Positions 7,201 through 14,788 of a stretch of 26,716 nucleotides of DNA are shown here, piece by piece. The position numbers and the translations under genes are program-made. Positions within the stretch are counted from its first letter, which is position 1. The number at the start of each line of letters is the position of its first letter. Origin of the DNA: a bacterium (lineage in GTDB: Bacteria > Auribacterota > UBA3054); the NCBI GenBank assembly GCA_017444325.1, contig JAFSWV010000120.1, forward strand, positions 1 through 26,716, given 5' to 3'. The notes below the pieces were generated by a model, which had not been told where the DNA came from, ran no database searches, and worked only from the letters and a program-made list of their open reading frames with translations.

Positions 7201-9183
7201 TTATTCTCCCTTTTCCTCTTCCGGAACGATGCTTTCAACTTTAACATCGCCGCGGGTTGAGCCGCCTTTCTTTACGTTTTTGGAGACGGTCTTCTTTACT
7301 TCTTCCACCGTCTTTTTGGGCTTAGCCTTTTCGGATTTCTTGGTGGCTTCCAAGGTTTCCGCTTTGGCTTTTTCAGCGTTGCGGATCATGTCTCTTTCGG
7401 CCTTCTCTTCCCTTTCTTTGGCTTCCCTTTCCCTTTCGGCGTCGGCTAGGGCCTTTTCAGCGATCTTTTTCGCTTTGGCCTCGGCTTCAGCCTTGGTCTT
7501 GGCCTGGTATTCTTCCCAGAGAAGTCCGCTCTCGACGTCGACCTGCTGCATTTTGAGGGTCGCTTTGTCCGCGGGGTCGGGCATGAGGCGCCATTCGACT
7601 TTGCGACCGTCTATAACGTCTGTTTGCGGAGCAGGCGGAGGAGTTGTGGGATTGGAGACTATTACAGGCGTGCCGCTGGTGTCCTTCTTAACGACCGTCA
7701 TGGTCATTTCGTTCTGATTGGCACTCGTCGCGGGCTGAACCGGCTTAGCAGTCTGCACCGTAGTTTGCGTTGCGGGCTGAGCAGGCTTGGCCGTGGTCGT
7801 TTGGACGGTCGGCGTAGCCGGGGCGGCCGTTGTGGTCTGCTTAGGCTGCTGAGCCTGGCCTTGCTTGGCGGCGGCCATCTGCCTTAGATAGGCATCGAAG
7901 TAGGTGTAAGTCGGCTTGGCGGTCGCGGGGCGCGGGCCGGAAACGGCCTCGCCTTTTACGAGCTTGACAATGATGTCGAGGGCCTGGGGCATGCAGAAGT
8001 AGCCGAGGTGCGAGCCGTGGTCGAGCATGACGAGGCGGTCGCCCATCTGGCGCCTGAGCCAGTTGCGGTCGTAGTCGTTCAGAAGGAAGTCGTCGGCGGT
8101 GTGCAGGCAGACGATGTTCTGATTCTGCCTGAGCTCGTTGGCCATGGCCGGAAGGCTGCAGATGCCGTTAACGTGCTTGAAAGGCTCGCTGGTCGCGAAG
8201 ATCGTGGGATGCGCTTCCTTGAGGAAGGTGTCGACGTAGCGCTGGTAGCCGTAGCGCTCCAGCTGCTTTTCGAATTCCTGCTGTTTCCAGCTGGAGACTT
8301 CGCCGAAGATCTCCATAGGATGGCGCTCGATGATCTTTTTCATAACGTCGCCCAAGGACATCCTGAACATAAAGCCGATGACGAAAGAAGCCTGCTCTTC
8401 CGTAACGGGAAGGTAGGTGTCAGTCTGAAGAGCGCCGTAAGAGTATCCCTTGTAGAAACCGACCGCCATATTGCGGTTGTTGGTCAAGGTCACGGCGTCC
8501 CAGTTTTTCCAAATGCTGTAATATTTGTCTAAGGTCGTAAGGCCATAGATAAGGTTGACGGGCGGAGAGAGGAGCACGTAGCGCTTGATGTTCAAACGGT
8601 GCTCTATGACGTCGTTGCGGGTGAGGAAGGCAGCCTGCAAAGCGCCGAGAGAATAGCCAACGATGGAAATATCTTTGACTTTCCCGGGATGCTCCTCGTT
8701 GATGTCGTCCAGAACGCGGGCGATGTGATGGTAGAGATCCTTGGCGTCGCTTCTGGTGTAGCCGGGGGCCATGCTGGTCAGCGCGGACTGCGTGAATTCC
8801 CAGCAGAAGGGGTTAGATATGATGGCAACGGAATAGCCGGCGTTGTAGATGGCTTCCGCTAAAAGCGCGGCCTGGGAGTTGCGGTAGTGGTCGCCTAATC
8901 CCGGAACGATGAAGACGAGGTCCGCGGGCTGTTTCTGCATCCAGACGCTGTAGCGGGAATCGACTTTTTCTTCCTTGTCGCCGATCTTGTTGGTGAACTT
9001 GACCTTGCCTTTCTCAACGTCAAAGTAGAAGTCATCGTCCTTGAAGTTCGCGAGCTTATAGCGGAAGGAGTCGACGACGGGCCCCTGGGCCGGGAAGTTG
9101 GTAAGAGCTATGTATATTTCGCCGTTAGCGGCCAGCGTTCCCAGGGAGATGAGCAAGGATAAAATGGCAAATAGTTTTTTCAT
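7201..9183 (-). CDS. Secreted alpha/beta hydrolase (lipase/esterase-like) with long charged C-terminal tail
   Basis: 660 residues. A signal peptide (about 1-18, MKKLFAILSLLISLGTLAA) is followed by an alpha/beta-hydrolase domain (about 75-415). It has an oxyanion-type VPGLGDH (93-99), the nucleophile elbow GYSLG with Ser178, a likely catalytic Asp at 364/365 (HTADDFL) and His392 in DHGSHLGYF. A Pro/Thr/Gln/Ala-rich low-complexity linker (about 420-510) and a Lys/Glu-rich, probably coiled-coil tail (about 560-660) follow. The tail is unusual for a lipase and may bind a surface or partner. The start overlaps the stop of the MlaA-like gene by 4 bp (ATGA), so the two are translationally coupled. 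I infer that this is a periplasmic lipase or phospholipase acting with the MlaA-like protein. The substrate is not visible from sequence. Confidence 0.82.
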   Translation of the reverse strand: MKKLFAILSLLISLGTLAANGEIYIALTNFPAQGPVVDSFRYKLANFKDDDFYFDVEKGKVKFTNKIGDKEEKVDSRYSVWMQKQPADLVFIVPGLGDHYRNSQAALLAEAIYNAGYSVAIISNPFCWEFTQSALTSMAPGYTRSDAKDLYHHIARVLDDINEEHPGKVKDISIVGYSLGALQAAFLTRNDVIEHRLNIKRYVLLSPPVNLIYGLTTLDKYYSIWKNWDAVTLTNNRNMAVGFYKGYSYGALQTDTYLPVTEEQASFVIGFMFRMSLGDVMKKIIERHPMEIFGEVSSWKQQEFEKQLERYGYQRYVDTFLKEAHPTIFATSEPFKHVNGICSLPAMANELRQNQNIVCLHTADDFLLNDYDRNWLRRQMGDRLVMLDHGSHLGYFCMPQALDIIVKLVKGEAVSGPRPATAKPTYTYFDAYLRQMAAAKQGQAQQPKQTTTAAPATPTVQTTTAKPAQPATQTTVQTAKPVQPATSANQNEMTMTVVKKDTSGTPVIVSNPTTPPPAPQTDVIDGRKVEWRLMPDPADKATLKMQQVDVESGLLWEEYQAKTKAEAEAKAKKIAEKALADAEREREAKEREEKAERDMIRNAEKAKAETLEATKKSEKAKPKKTVEEVKKTVSKNVKKGGSTRGDVKVESIVPEEEKGE

Positions 9184-10370
9184 TCGTCGATCTCCGCGGT
9201 GCGCTTAAGATACCACATGTCTCTGGCGAAGGAGTAAGGATCGCCGTTGTCTATCAGCATGCTGTCGATGGAATCGACCTGAAGACTGATGTTGTTCATG
9301 ACCATGAAAGTTTTGACCATGCCGCCGAAAGGCAGATACGTTCTCGGGTCCATAGCCTCGTCGAAGATCATGCCGACCGTATCCCTGGCGGTCAAGGGGC
9401 CGGCGATGGGCAGGAAAACATAGCAGCCGGGGCCGATGCCGTAGAAAGCAAAAGTCTGTCCGGTGTCCTCGTCGTATTTTTCCAGATCGAACCAGGCTTT
9501 GGCGGGATCGAAAAGGCCGCCTATGCCAACGGAAGTGTTGATAAGGAAGCGGGCGGTCTCGACGCCGGCGCCCTTGAACTTGGCCTGGGCAAGGTTGTTT
9601 ATGAGCCTTTTGGGCCAGACGATATTGTGGTCCATCTGCGAGATGCATTCCCTGGCCACGGTGGGCACTACGAACCGGTAGCCTTTGCAGACCGGGCCGA
9701 TGAAGTAGGTGTAAGCATAGTCGTTGACGACAAACCTGCAGCGATTGAAGCGCTCAATCGGGTCGTTGACGAAAAGCTCGTCGGAAAGAAGCGGAGCCGC
9801 GTCGTCGGCAGCGTAGTCGTGGGAGATGTGGCTGTAATCAATGTAGTCTACGTAATCGCCGCCCACAACATTCTGCGGAGGAAGCTCAACAGTTTCCTGC
9901 TTGGGCGGCTTGGGAGGGTCCAGCTCGCGGAGCGTCACTTTCGGCAGAGCTTCTATAAGCTCGACCATGTCCGGAGTGTCCAGCTTCGGAGGGTTGACCT
10001 TCATGTAGACTTTGTGGTCGAGCTCCTTGTAGGGCGTGTAGAAGACCACGTTGGTCGTATAGTTCGTAACGCTGACGTTGATGTAATAGTCTTTCGTTTC
10101 AAAGCGCCTGACGCCGCCTGTGACCGTCACGCTCTCTATGGCCAGCTTGTAATAGACCTGGTCGGGAAGGGTGGCGTCCACTCTTTCCCAGTTGGAACTG
10201 GAGTTCATGACGACGTTCGTCACGTAGCGCGCCACGGTCATGGTCTGGGTGGAGACCTGCCCGGACGAAACTGTCTGCATGGTCACTTCAGCGTAGGCTA
10301 AAGCGCCGAACAGCGTCGCGGCGGCCAGAAGACCGAGGCGAAACTTAAGATCTTTTTTGCTTCCTTTCAT
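9180..10370 (-). CDS. MlaA/VacJ-family outer-membrane lipid-transport protein
   Basis: 396 residues. The C-terminal half (about 198-390) matches the MlaA/VacJ family: NDPIERFNRCRFVVND, WPKRLINNL, ARFLINTSVGIGGLFDPA, GIGPGCYVFLPIAGPLTARD and DPRTYLP. Characterised MlaA is an outer-membrane lipoprotein that removes misplaced phospholipid from the outer leaflet and passes it inward. Two features differ. The signal peptide ends AYA|EV with no lipobox cysteine. In addition, about 170 residues of Thr/Val-rich and Pro-rich sequence precede the MlaA domain. It is first in the operon with the hydrolase (4-bp overlap) and the ABC-F gene. No MlaB-F genes are nearby. Family assignment is firm; the altered anchoring is inferred from the missing Cys. 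Confidence 0.88.
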   Translation of the reverse strand: MKGSKKDLKFRLGLLAAATLFGALAYAEVTMQTVSSGQVSTQTMTVARYVTNVVMNSSSNWERVDATLPDQVYYKLAIESVTVTGGVRRFETKDYYINVSVTNYTTNVVFYTPYKELDHKVYMKVNPPKLDTPDMVELIEALPKVTLRELDPPKPPKQETVELPPQNVVGGDYVDYIDYSHISHDYAADDAAPLLSDELFVNDPIERFNRCRFVVNDYAYTYFIGPVCKGYRFVVPTVARECISQMDHNIVWPKRLINNLAQAKFKGAGVETARFLINTSVGIGGLFDPAKAWFDLEKYDEDTGQTFAFYGIGPGCYVFLPIAGPLTARDTVGMIFDEAMDPRTYLPFGGMVKTFMVMNNISLQVDSIDSMLIDNGDPYSFARDMWYLKRTAEIDE

Positions 10371-10416
10371 TATTTTTGCTCAAAAAAGGTGATATGTATC
10401 CAATTTAGGGAAGGTA

Positions 10417-10445
10417 ATGTTAGCAAAAAGGTCTTTTTTTTGCAA
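10417..10445 (-). promoter_or_regulatory. Candidate promoter for the mlaA-hydrolase-ABC-F operon
   Basis: On the minus strand, TTGCAA (10445-10440) and TAACAT (10422-10417) are separated by 17 nt and lie about 47 bp upstream of the ATG at 10370. The match is partial, and no strong ribosome binding site is visible. Confidence 0.3.
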
Positions 10446-10449
10446 AAGG

Positions 10450-10475
10450 AAAGGCCGCCCGTTTGGGCGGCCTTT
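10450..10475 (-). terminator. GC-rich hairpin terminator downstream of paralogue 3
   Basis: AAAGGCCGCCC (10450-10460) and GGGCGGCCTTT (10465-10475) form a perfect 11-bp stem with a 4-nt loop. On the minus strand it is followed by CCTTTTGC. It separates paralogue 3 from the mlaA operon. Confidence 0.75.
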
Positions 10476-10498
10476 CTTAATCGCTCTCTCAGCCTCGC

Positions 10499-10546
10499 TT
10501 TCAGCCCGTGCGTCTAGCTAACACCCGCGCCGCGCCGCGGCTGAAA
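10499..10546. repeat. Inverted repeat between paralogue 3 and its terminator
   Basis: TTTCAGCC (10499-10506) and GGCTGAAA (10539-10546) are perfect 8-bp arms around a very GC-rich 32-nt loop, just 3' of the stop of the gene at 10562. It could be a second termination or RNA-stability structure. Confidence 0.4.
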
Positions 10547-10561
10547 ACGAGCAGGGACAAT

Positions 10562-12262
10562 TTATTTGACTAGGAACACACGGAAGCCGACATCTACGTA
10601 GCCGTGAGTGGAGCGGAAAAAACGGAAGGCGGAGCGGCATAAAGAGGCTTTGGAAAGATAACTTCCCCCCCGGGCCACACGCCGATAATCTGTGCTCGCT
10701 CCCGCGGGATCGGTCTCCGCGCCGGTGTAAACGCCGTAGATATCCAGACACCACTCATACACGTTCCCGTGCATATCGTACAAGCCCCAGGCGTTGGGCA
10801 GATACGAGCCGACTTCGGTGTGTGCGTCGTCATATCCCCCTTTGCCGTTGGATATATTCGAAGCGTATCTGCCAAGTTTGTTCAATTCCGGATCTTCATT
10901 TTCATTTGTTATATACGTCCCGTTGTTCCATGAGGTCGTCGTTTCCGCCCTGCAGGCGTACTCCCACTGAGCTTCCGTCGGCAGGTCAAAATCAAATCCG
11001 GTCTTGGCGCGCAGAACGCCCATGAAGGATCCTTCGTCTACCGCGTTGTTAGCCGGCCAGCTTAATCCAATATTGTCCCCGCGGATATCGTCGTATGCAA
11101 CTCGTTCCGCCGGCCTCGTATAGCCAGCATATTCGGACGGCCTGGTGTCGAGGGCGGTTTCGCTACAGTCCATGACCAATTCATACTGTCTTTGGGTAAC
11201 TTCGAACACGCCGGCATAGAAAGGTCTGGTCAGCGTCACTTTGTGCTCAACTTCGCCGTCGCGTCTGCCTATTTCGCCTTCGGGACTTCCCATGATGTAT
11301 GTTCCCGCAGGGATCACGCGCAGGACCAGCTTCGTGGTCTTGTACTCTTCTGTCCAGCCGCCTTCTGGCACATCGGCAAGGTAAGACACCGGAAAATTTT
11401 CCGCGTCTTTTCCACCGGAAAGGTCTATGACCATGTAAGTCTTGGCACTGTCAATTGCCTCGGCCTGTACCTTAACTTTGAACTTGTCGGTTTTGACGGA
11501 GTTAAAGCTTTCGTCCGGGATCCAGATTACTTTGTGGTTTCCGGAGCCGCAGAAAGTTTCGTTGAGCGAAGAACAGAGCGCTCCCTGAAGCGTGCCTTTT
11601 TCCTTAAGCTCGAAAGTCGTTTCGCCGTTGTCAACGGAACCGTAGAACTTCATGTCATAAACCGTGTTCGCGTTCGCGGGAGTCATCGTATAATTTATGA
11701 CTACGTTTTTGGAACAGGGCTTGATCTGCAGGAAGCTGATGTTCCCGACGACACCGTCGGCTTTGGCGCTGAAAGAAGAAACACCGACAAGCGCCAAAAT
11801 CGCGGCAAGAACTTTAACGCGCCTGCGCAGGAAAAGCGCGCCGACCATCGCGAAGATCGCGAAAATCGCCGGCTCGGGCAAAATAGTGACCGTGCAGGCG
11901 AAGGCTTCGCTAGACCTGGAGCTGGTGACGGTCTCGGTCATCTCGTAGGTGGCGTTCTTGGGCAGATAAGAATATTCCAAAGCTCTGTAGTTCCAGGTAG
12001 TCGTTCCTTCCAGCGCCGTTCCGGTAGCGTCGGAAAAGATTTCGGCAACTATGGTCTCGTCTGATTCTTTGACCGCTTCTATGGTCAAAGAGACCGGAGC
12101 GCCGTCCGCCAGGGCGCTGCTGTAGGCTATAGGGTCGGTGGGTTTCAAAACTATTGTCGTAAGCTCGTTTCCGTCGAAGCTGCCGGCTTCCGACCAGCAC
12201 TCGTCACAGAAAGCGGCAAGGCAGAAAAGAGCGACTAACCCGGCAAACAAGATATTTTTCAT
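10562..12262 (-). CDS. Secreted FGE/SUMF1-fold protein with internal PEP-CTERM-like anchor (paralogue 3)
   Basis: 566 residues, same order as the other two paralogues. It has a signal peptide (about 1-19, ending AAFC|DE) and a short domain with the shared WSEAGSFDGNELTT / YSSALADGAP motifs. Then come ILPEPAIF plus hydrophobic stretch plus RRRVK, and a second signal-like stretch ending SAKA. A Cys-containing linker region and an FGE-fold domain follow (GTYIMGSPEGEIG, LPTEAQWEYACRA, NAWGLYDMHGNVYEWCLD, ARGGSYLSKASLCRS, VGFRVFL). The active-site Cys pair of formylglycine-generating enzymes is missing: only one Cys lies after GGSY, aligned with the downstream 'CAAR' cysteine of the family. AAGGA precedes the ATG at suitable spacing. 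Unlike paralogue 2 it is intact. It is flanked by its own promoter and terminator, so it is probably monocistronic. Confidence 0.86.
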   Translation of the reverse strand: MKNILFAGLVALFCLAAFCDECWSEAGSFDGNELTTIVLKPTDPIAYSSALADGAPVSLTIEAVKESDETIVAEIFSDATGTALEGTTTWNYRALEYSYLPKNATYEMTETVTSSRSSEAFACTVTILPEPAIFAIFAMVGALFLRRRVKVLAAILALVGVSSFSAKADGVVGNISFLQIKPCSKNVVINYTMTPANANTVYDMKFYGSVDNGETTFELKEKGTLQGALCSSLNETFCGSGNHKVIWIPDESFNSVKTDKFKVKVQAEAIDSAKTYMVIDLSGGKDAENFPVSYLADVPEGGWTEEYKTTKLVLRVIPAGTYIMGSPEGEIGRRDGEVEHKVTLTRPFYAGVFEVTQRQYELVMDCSETALDTRPSEYAGYTRPAERVAYDDIRGDNIGLSWPANNAVDEGSFMGVLRAKTGFDFDLPTEAQWEYACRAETTTSWNNGTYITNENEDPELNKLGRYASNISNGKGGYDDAHTEVGSYLPNAWGLYDMHGNVYEWCLDIYGVYTGAETDPAGASTDYRRVARGGSYLSKASLCRSAFRFFRSTHGYVDVGFRVFLVK

Positions 12263-12332
12263 TTGATTCCTTAATGGTTGTTTTTAGTTATGTTTTCCAC
12301 CGTTAGCGGATGAACCAGCCGCAAACGATGGC

Positions 12333-12360
12333 GTTATAAGACTCTTTATAAGTGTATCAA
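12333..12360 (-). promoter_or_regulatory. Candidate promoter for paralogue 3
   Basis: On the minus strand, TTGATA (12360-12355) and TATAAC (12338-12333) are spaced by 16 nt, about 70 bp upstream of the ATG at 12262. Confidence 0.45.
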
Positions 12361-12426
12361 AAATAACAAGAAACAACAATCCCCTTTGTTTATGCAACAT
12401 CAGAGTAGTTTTCAAGATACATTCTG

Positions 12427-12473
12427 TGTTCTGACCTTCAAAAACGAAGCGTTTTGAAAACGTGCTCAGAACA
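12427..12473. repeat. Nested inverted repeat in the 12263-12585 intergenic region
   Basis: Outer arms TGTTCTGA (12427-12434) and TCAGAACA (12466-12473) enclose an inner pair, TTCAAAAACG and CGTTTTGAA, with a single bulge and an AAG loop. The rest of this 323-bp gap holds the promoter of paralogue 3 on the left and the terminator of the PEP-CTERM gene on the right. I see no gene in it. Confidence 0.55.
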
Positions 12474-12533
12474 GCAACATACCCGTCACGTTTCGGCAAG
12501 TTTGCTTTTTCGCCCGGAGGTCAAACAAAAAAA

Positions 12534-12556
12534 CAGCCGCTCTTGAAGAGCGGCTG
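12534..12556 (-). terminator. Intrinsic terminator of the PEP-CTERM gene
   Basis: CAGCCGCTCTT and AAGAGCGGCTG are perfect 11-bp arms around a single G. A T-rich run lies on both strands (GCTTTTTG after it on plus, GTTTTTTTG after it on minus). It lies 30 bp beyond the stop of the minus-strand gene at 12586. Confidence 0.85.
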
Positions 12557-12585
12557 CTTTTTGATTTAGGCTTTAGGCTTTCGCT

Positions 12586-14289
12586 TTAGCGCTGCTTGCG
12601 GGCAAAGAAGAGGCCCAGGAGAGCCAGGACGCCGAAGAAAGCGGGCTCAGGCAGCGTGCCGGACTTGATCAGCTCGACCTTGAAGTTGTCGATGTAGTAG
12701 CCGTCGGAGCCGGAGAAGGTGTAGTTGCGGAACTGCAGGAAGTTCTCGTTGTCACCAGCCGCGCCGGGGGCGTACTCGTTGTCGAAATGATAGGTCTCGC
12801 CGTCGAATTCAGCGTAGTGCAGAACAAAGGGGCGGGATTCGTCGCTGGCAAGGCCAATCGTGAAGGTGTAGGCAACGTTGAACCACTGGCCGTAGGGAGC
12901 CAGGTTGGGAACATCGACGCCCTGGAAGGGTTCGCCGCCCATCTTGATGCCGTTGGCGGTGTGGCTCATGCTGACTTCGCCCATCCTGTGGGAGAGGTCG
13001 GTGCCGAAGACCAGATACGGCGTGACGCCTTCGGGATAGTACATATCCATGGAGACGCGGACATCATAGGTGGGATAGATCACGTCGGGCATGTTGACCG
13101 CGGTGTGGATCTGGCCGGCGCCCGTGATCTTCAGGCACTGGTTGCCGGCGTCTTCGGGGTCGGCCGCGATCGCGTTAGCGGCGCCGGTCTCGCCCCAAGC
13201 GGGTTGAAGTTTGACATCGCCGCCCAGAGGCATTCTCTCGAAGTCCGTGGCGTAGAGCGCCCAGCCCAAGCCTTTGTTGCCGTTCTGAGCCACGACGGAA
13301 TGCGTGAAGGATTTGTCTTCTTCGCCGTTGTAATAGGAATAGGTGATGGTGGCCGCGGGCATGTTGCGGACCTGTTCGGGCAGGTTGGCGGTAAGGCCGA
13401 TGGACACGGGTTCACCGGGAGCGACTTCGACCTGCTTGGTGAACTCGCCGTTCATGGAGAGCCAGTTGTCATCCGAATCGATGTCAACGGTGACTGTGGC
13501 GGAAGCGCCGGTGGCGGAGATCACGGTTTCAAGGCCTTCGGCCTCACCGAGTTTCACGACGCCGGGAGCGCTGGCGGTCACGTTGGCGGTGGGAGGAACA
13601 TCGACGAATTCGCATTTGAAATCATCGATATAGATGCTGGCGCCGCCGCCCCAAAGGAACGTTCTAAAACGACGGAATTTGTCGGGAGCGGTCTGGCCGC
13701 CCATGGGGATGTTCAGATTTGAGTAGGTCACGTCGCCGAAGGTGCATTCGCGAAGGAAAGCGCCGTTGGCAACGGTGTTGAAGGTGTAGCTGAAATAGAC
13801 CCACTCGTCGCGGGGCTCGGAATTGTCAAGCGTCAGCTGCGGGGAGGTCGAGCTGAAGCGAATGCCGAACTGGCCGTCTTTTTTGATCCAGTGGTTCTCG
13901 CCCAGGCCGTCGTTGCTGCCGAAGATGATGTCGCCGGTGTATTCGCCGGAACCGTCGGCTTTCTGCGTCGGACGCTTGACCATCATGGAGACTTTGTAGT
14001 CATACTGGGAGGACTTGCCGCCCACGTTGTCAATGTCGGTGTGAGTGCCGAACAAATTGTCCTTGGCAAAGATGTGGAGGCACTTGCCGCCATTGTAGCC
14101 GCCTTCTTCGACGATGGCGTTGTTGTTTTCCGTCGCGCCGGTGTAGCAGATCGACCAGCCGTCAAGACCGATAATGCTGGTGCCCGCTTCGTAACCTTCG
14201 AAATCGTTTTCGTAGATCGTGGAGGGTTCAGCTTGAGCCATCAGCGCGCAAACGAAGACGGCGAGTGTTAAAAAGATAAGTTTTTTCAT
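12586..14289 (-). CDS. PEP-CTERM protein with two repeated beta-sandwich-like domains
   Basis: 567 residues. A signal peptide (about 1-20, ending AQA|EP) and a canonical C-terminal PEP-CTERM signal (LPEPAFFG at 546-553, hydrophobic helix, ARKQR at the very end) mark it as exported and processed by an exosortase-type system. The exosortase is not in the window. The body is an internal duplication: residues about 22-230 and 343-540 each open with a (Y)xxDFE motif (ENDFEGYEAG / ATDFERMPLGG). They share GxxCLxI, YDxxVSM and a late YIDxFK motif (YIDDFKCEF / YIDNFKVEL). This resembles jelly-roll, concanavalin- or CBM-like domains. Between them is an Ig/BACON-like stretch (about 232-340). Carbohydrate or surface binding is a guess from fold resemblance. 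A ribosome binding site (GGGAAGGGAA) precedes the ATG. Confidence 0.83.
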   Translation of the reverse strand: MKKLIFLTLAVFVCALMAQAEPSTIYENDFEGYEAGTSIIGLDGWSICYTGATENNNAIVEEGGYNGGKCLHIFAKDNLFGTHTDIDNVGGKSSQYDYKVSMMVKRPTQKADGSGEYTGDIIFGSNDGLGENHWIKKDGQFGIRFSSTSPQLTLDNSEPRDEWVYFSYTFNTVANGAFLRECTFGDVTYSNLNIPMGGQTAPDKFRRFRTFLWGGGASIYIDDFKCEFVDVPPTANVTASAPGVVKLGEAEGLETVISATGASATVTVDIDSDDNWLSMNGEFTKQVEVAPGEPVSIGLTANLPEQVRNMPAATITYSYYNGEEDKSFTHSVVAQNGNKGLGWALYATDFERMPLGGDVKLQPAWGETGAANAIAADPEDAGNQCLKITGAGQIHTAVNMPDVIYPTYDVRVSMDMYYPEGVTPYLVFGTDLSHRMGEVSMSHTANGIKMGGEPFQGVDVPNLAPYGQWFNVAYTFTIGLASDESRPFVLHYAEFDGETYHFDNEYAPGAAGDNENFLQFRNYTFSGSDGYYIDNFKVELIKSGTLPEPAFFGVLALLGLFFARKQR

Positions 14290-14360
14290 TATGGTTGTTC
14301 CCTTCCCTTTTCAGGGGGTTGTTATTAAAGGACTTTCTCCGATTTTGAATTGGGAGATTC

Positions 14361-14389
14361 ATTTTATCATAGCGTTATCTTTTTTGCAA
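14361..14389 (-). promoter_or_regulatory. Candidate promoter for the PEP-CTERM gene
   Basis: On the minus strand, TTGCAA (14389-14384) and TAAAAT (14366-14361) are separated by 17 nt, and TGA before the -10 gives an extended -10. It lies divergent from the promoter at 14444-14452. Confidence 0.5.
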
Positions 14390-14443
14390 CTTGACCTGTT
14401 TCTTTAGGGAAGGTCTTTGACGCGGGAAAAGGCTCTGCGCTTT

Positions 14444-14452
14444 TGGTATAAT
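14444..14452 (+). promoter_or_regulatory. Extended -10 promoter of the partner-switching operon
   Basis: TGG-TATAAT is a perfect -10 hexamer with a TGn extension, 27 bp before the STAS start. A TTGACG at 14417-14422 lies 24 nt away, too far for a standard -35, so the extended -10 may carry recognition. Confidence 0.5.
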
Positions 14453-14469
14453 TTAGTTGAGTTTTTACC

Positions 14470-14475
14470 AAGGAG
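14470..14475 (+). promoter_or_regulatory. Ribosome binding site deciding the STAS start
   Basis: AAGGAG lies 4 nt before the ATG at 14480. It favours that start over the in-frame TTG at 14417, which lies upstream of the TATAAT box. Confidence 0.75.
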
Positions 14476-14479
14476 CTTT

Positions 14480-14779
14480 ATGACTTACGAAATAACCTCT
14501 CCTCCCCCGGAACTAACGGTCGCGGTAAAAGGCCGCCTCGACACGCTTACCTCCCCAAAACTTGAAAGCGATCTGGAACCGAGCATAGCCAAATCCAAAT
14601 CCCTCGTTCTCGATCTGACCGGCGTGGATTACCTTTCAAGCGCCGGACTGCGCCTTCTGCTGACTCTGCAGAAGCGCTTCAAAAAGGAAGGCGGCAGCTT
14701 CAAGCTCCGCGGCATCCAGCCGGGCGTAATGGAGATCCTCCGCATGACGGGTTTTCTGAAGATCCTATCCGTGGAATAA
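14480..14779 (+). CDS. STAS-domain anti-anti-sigma factor-like protein
   Basis: 99 residues forming a single STAS domain. The core SLVLDLTGVDYLSSAGLRLLL carries the SpoIIAA/RsbV-type phosphoserine site at S53/S54 in the DxxxLSSAGL context. Members act as the switch: the unphosphorylated form binds the HATPase-type kinase/anti-sigma factor and frees its target, and phosphorylation reverses this. It is the first gene of a three-gene operon. The phosphatase that would dephosphorylate it starts 9 bp downstream and its probable kinase follows. No sigma factor is next to it, so the target may be elsewhere or may not be a sigma factor. Confidence 0.9.
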   Translation: MTYEITSPPPELTVAVKGRLDTLTSPKLESDLEPSIAKSKSLVLDLTGVDYLSSAGLRLLLTLQKRFKKEGGSFKLRGIQPGVMEILRMTGFLKILSVE

Positions 14780-14788
14780 GCTTTTCTT

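Noticed and set aside
12787..13722. 311-residue open frame opposite the PEP-CTERM gene
   Set aside because: It is a GC-rich antisense shadow. The Gly/Val/Asp-rich product has no family features and the minus-strand gene has a signal peptide and sorting signal.
14417..14452. Standard -35/-10 promoter using TTGACG and TATAAT
   Set aside because: The spacing is 24 nt, too long for a sigma70 promoter. I kept only the extended -10.
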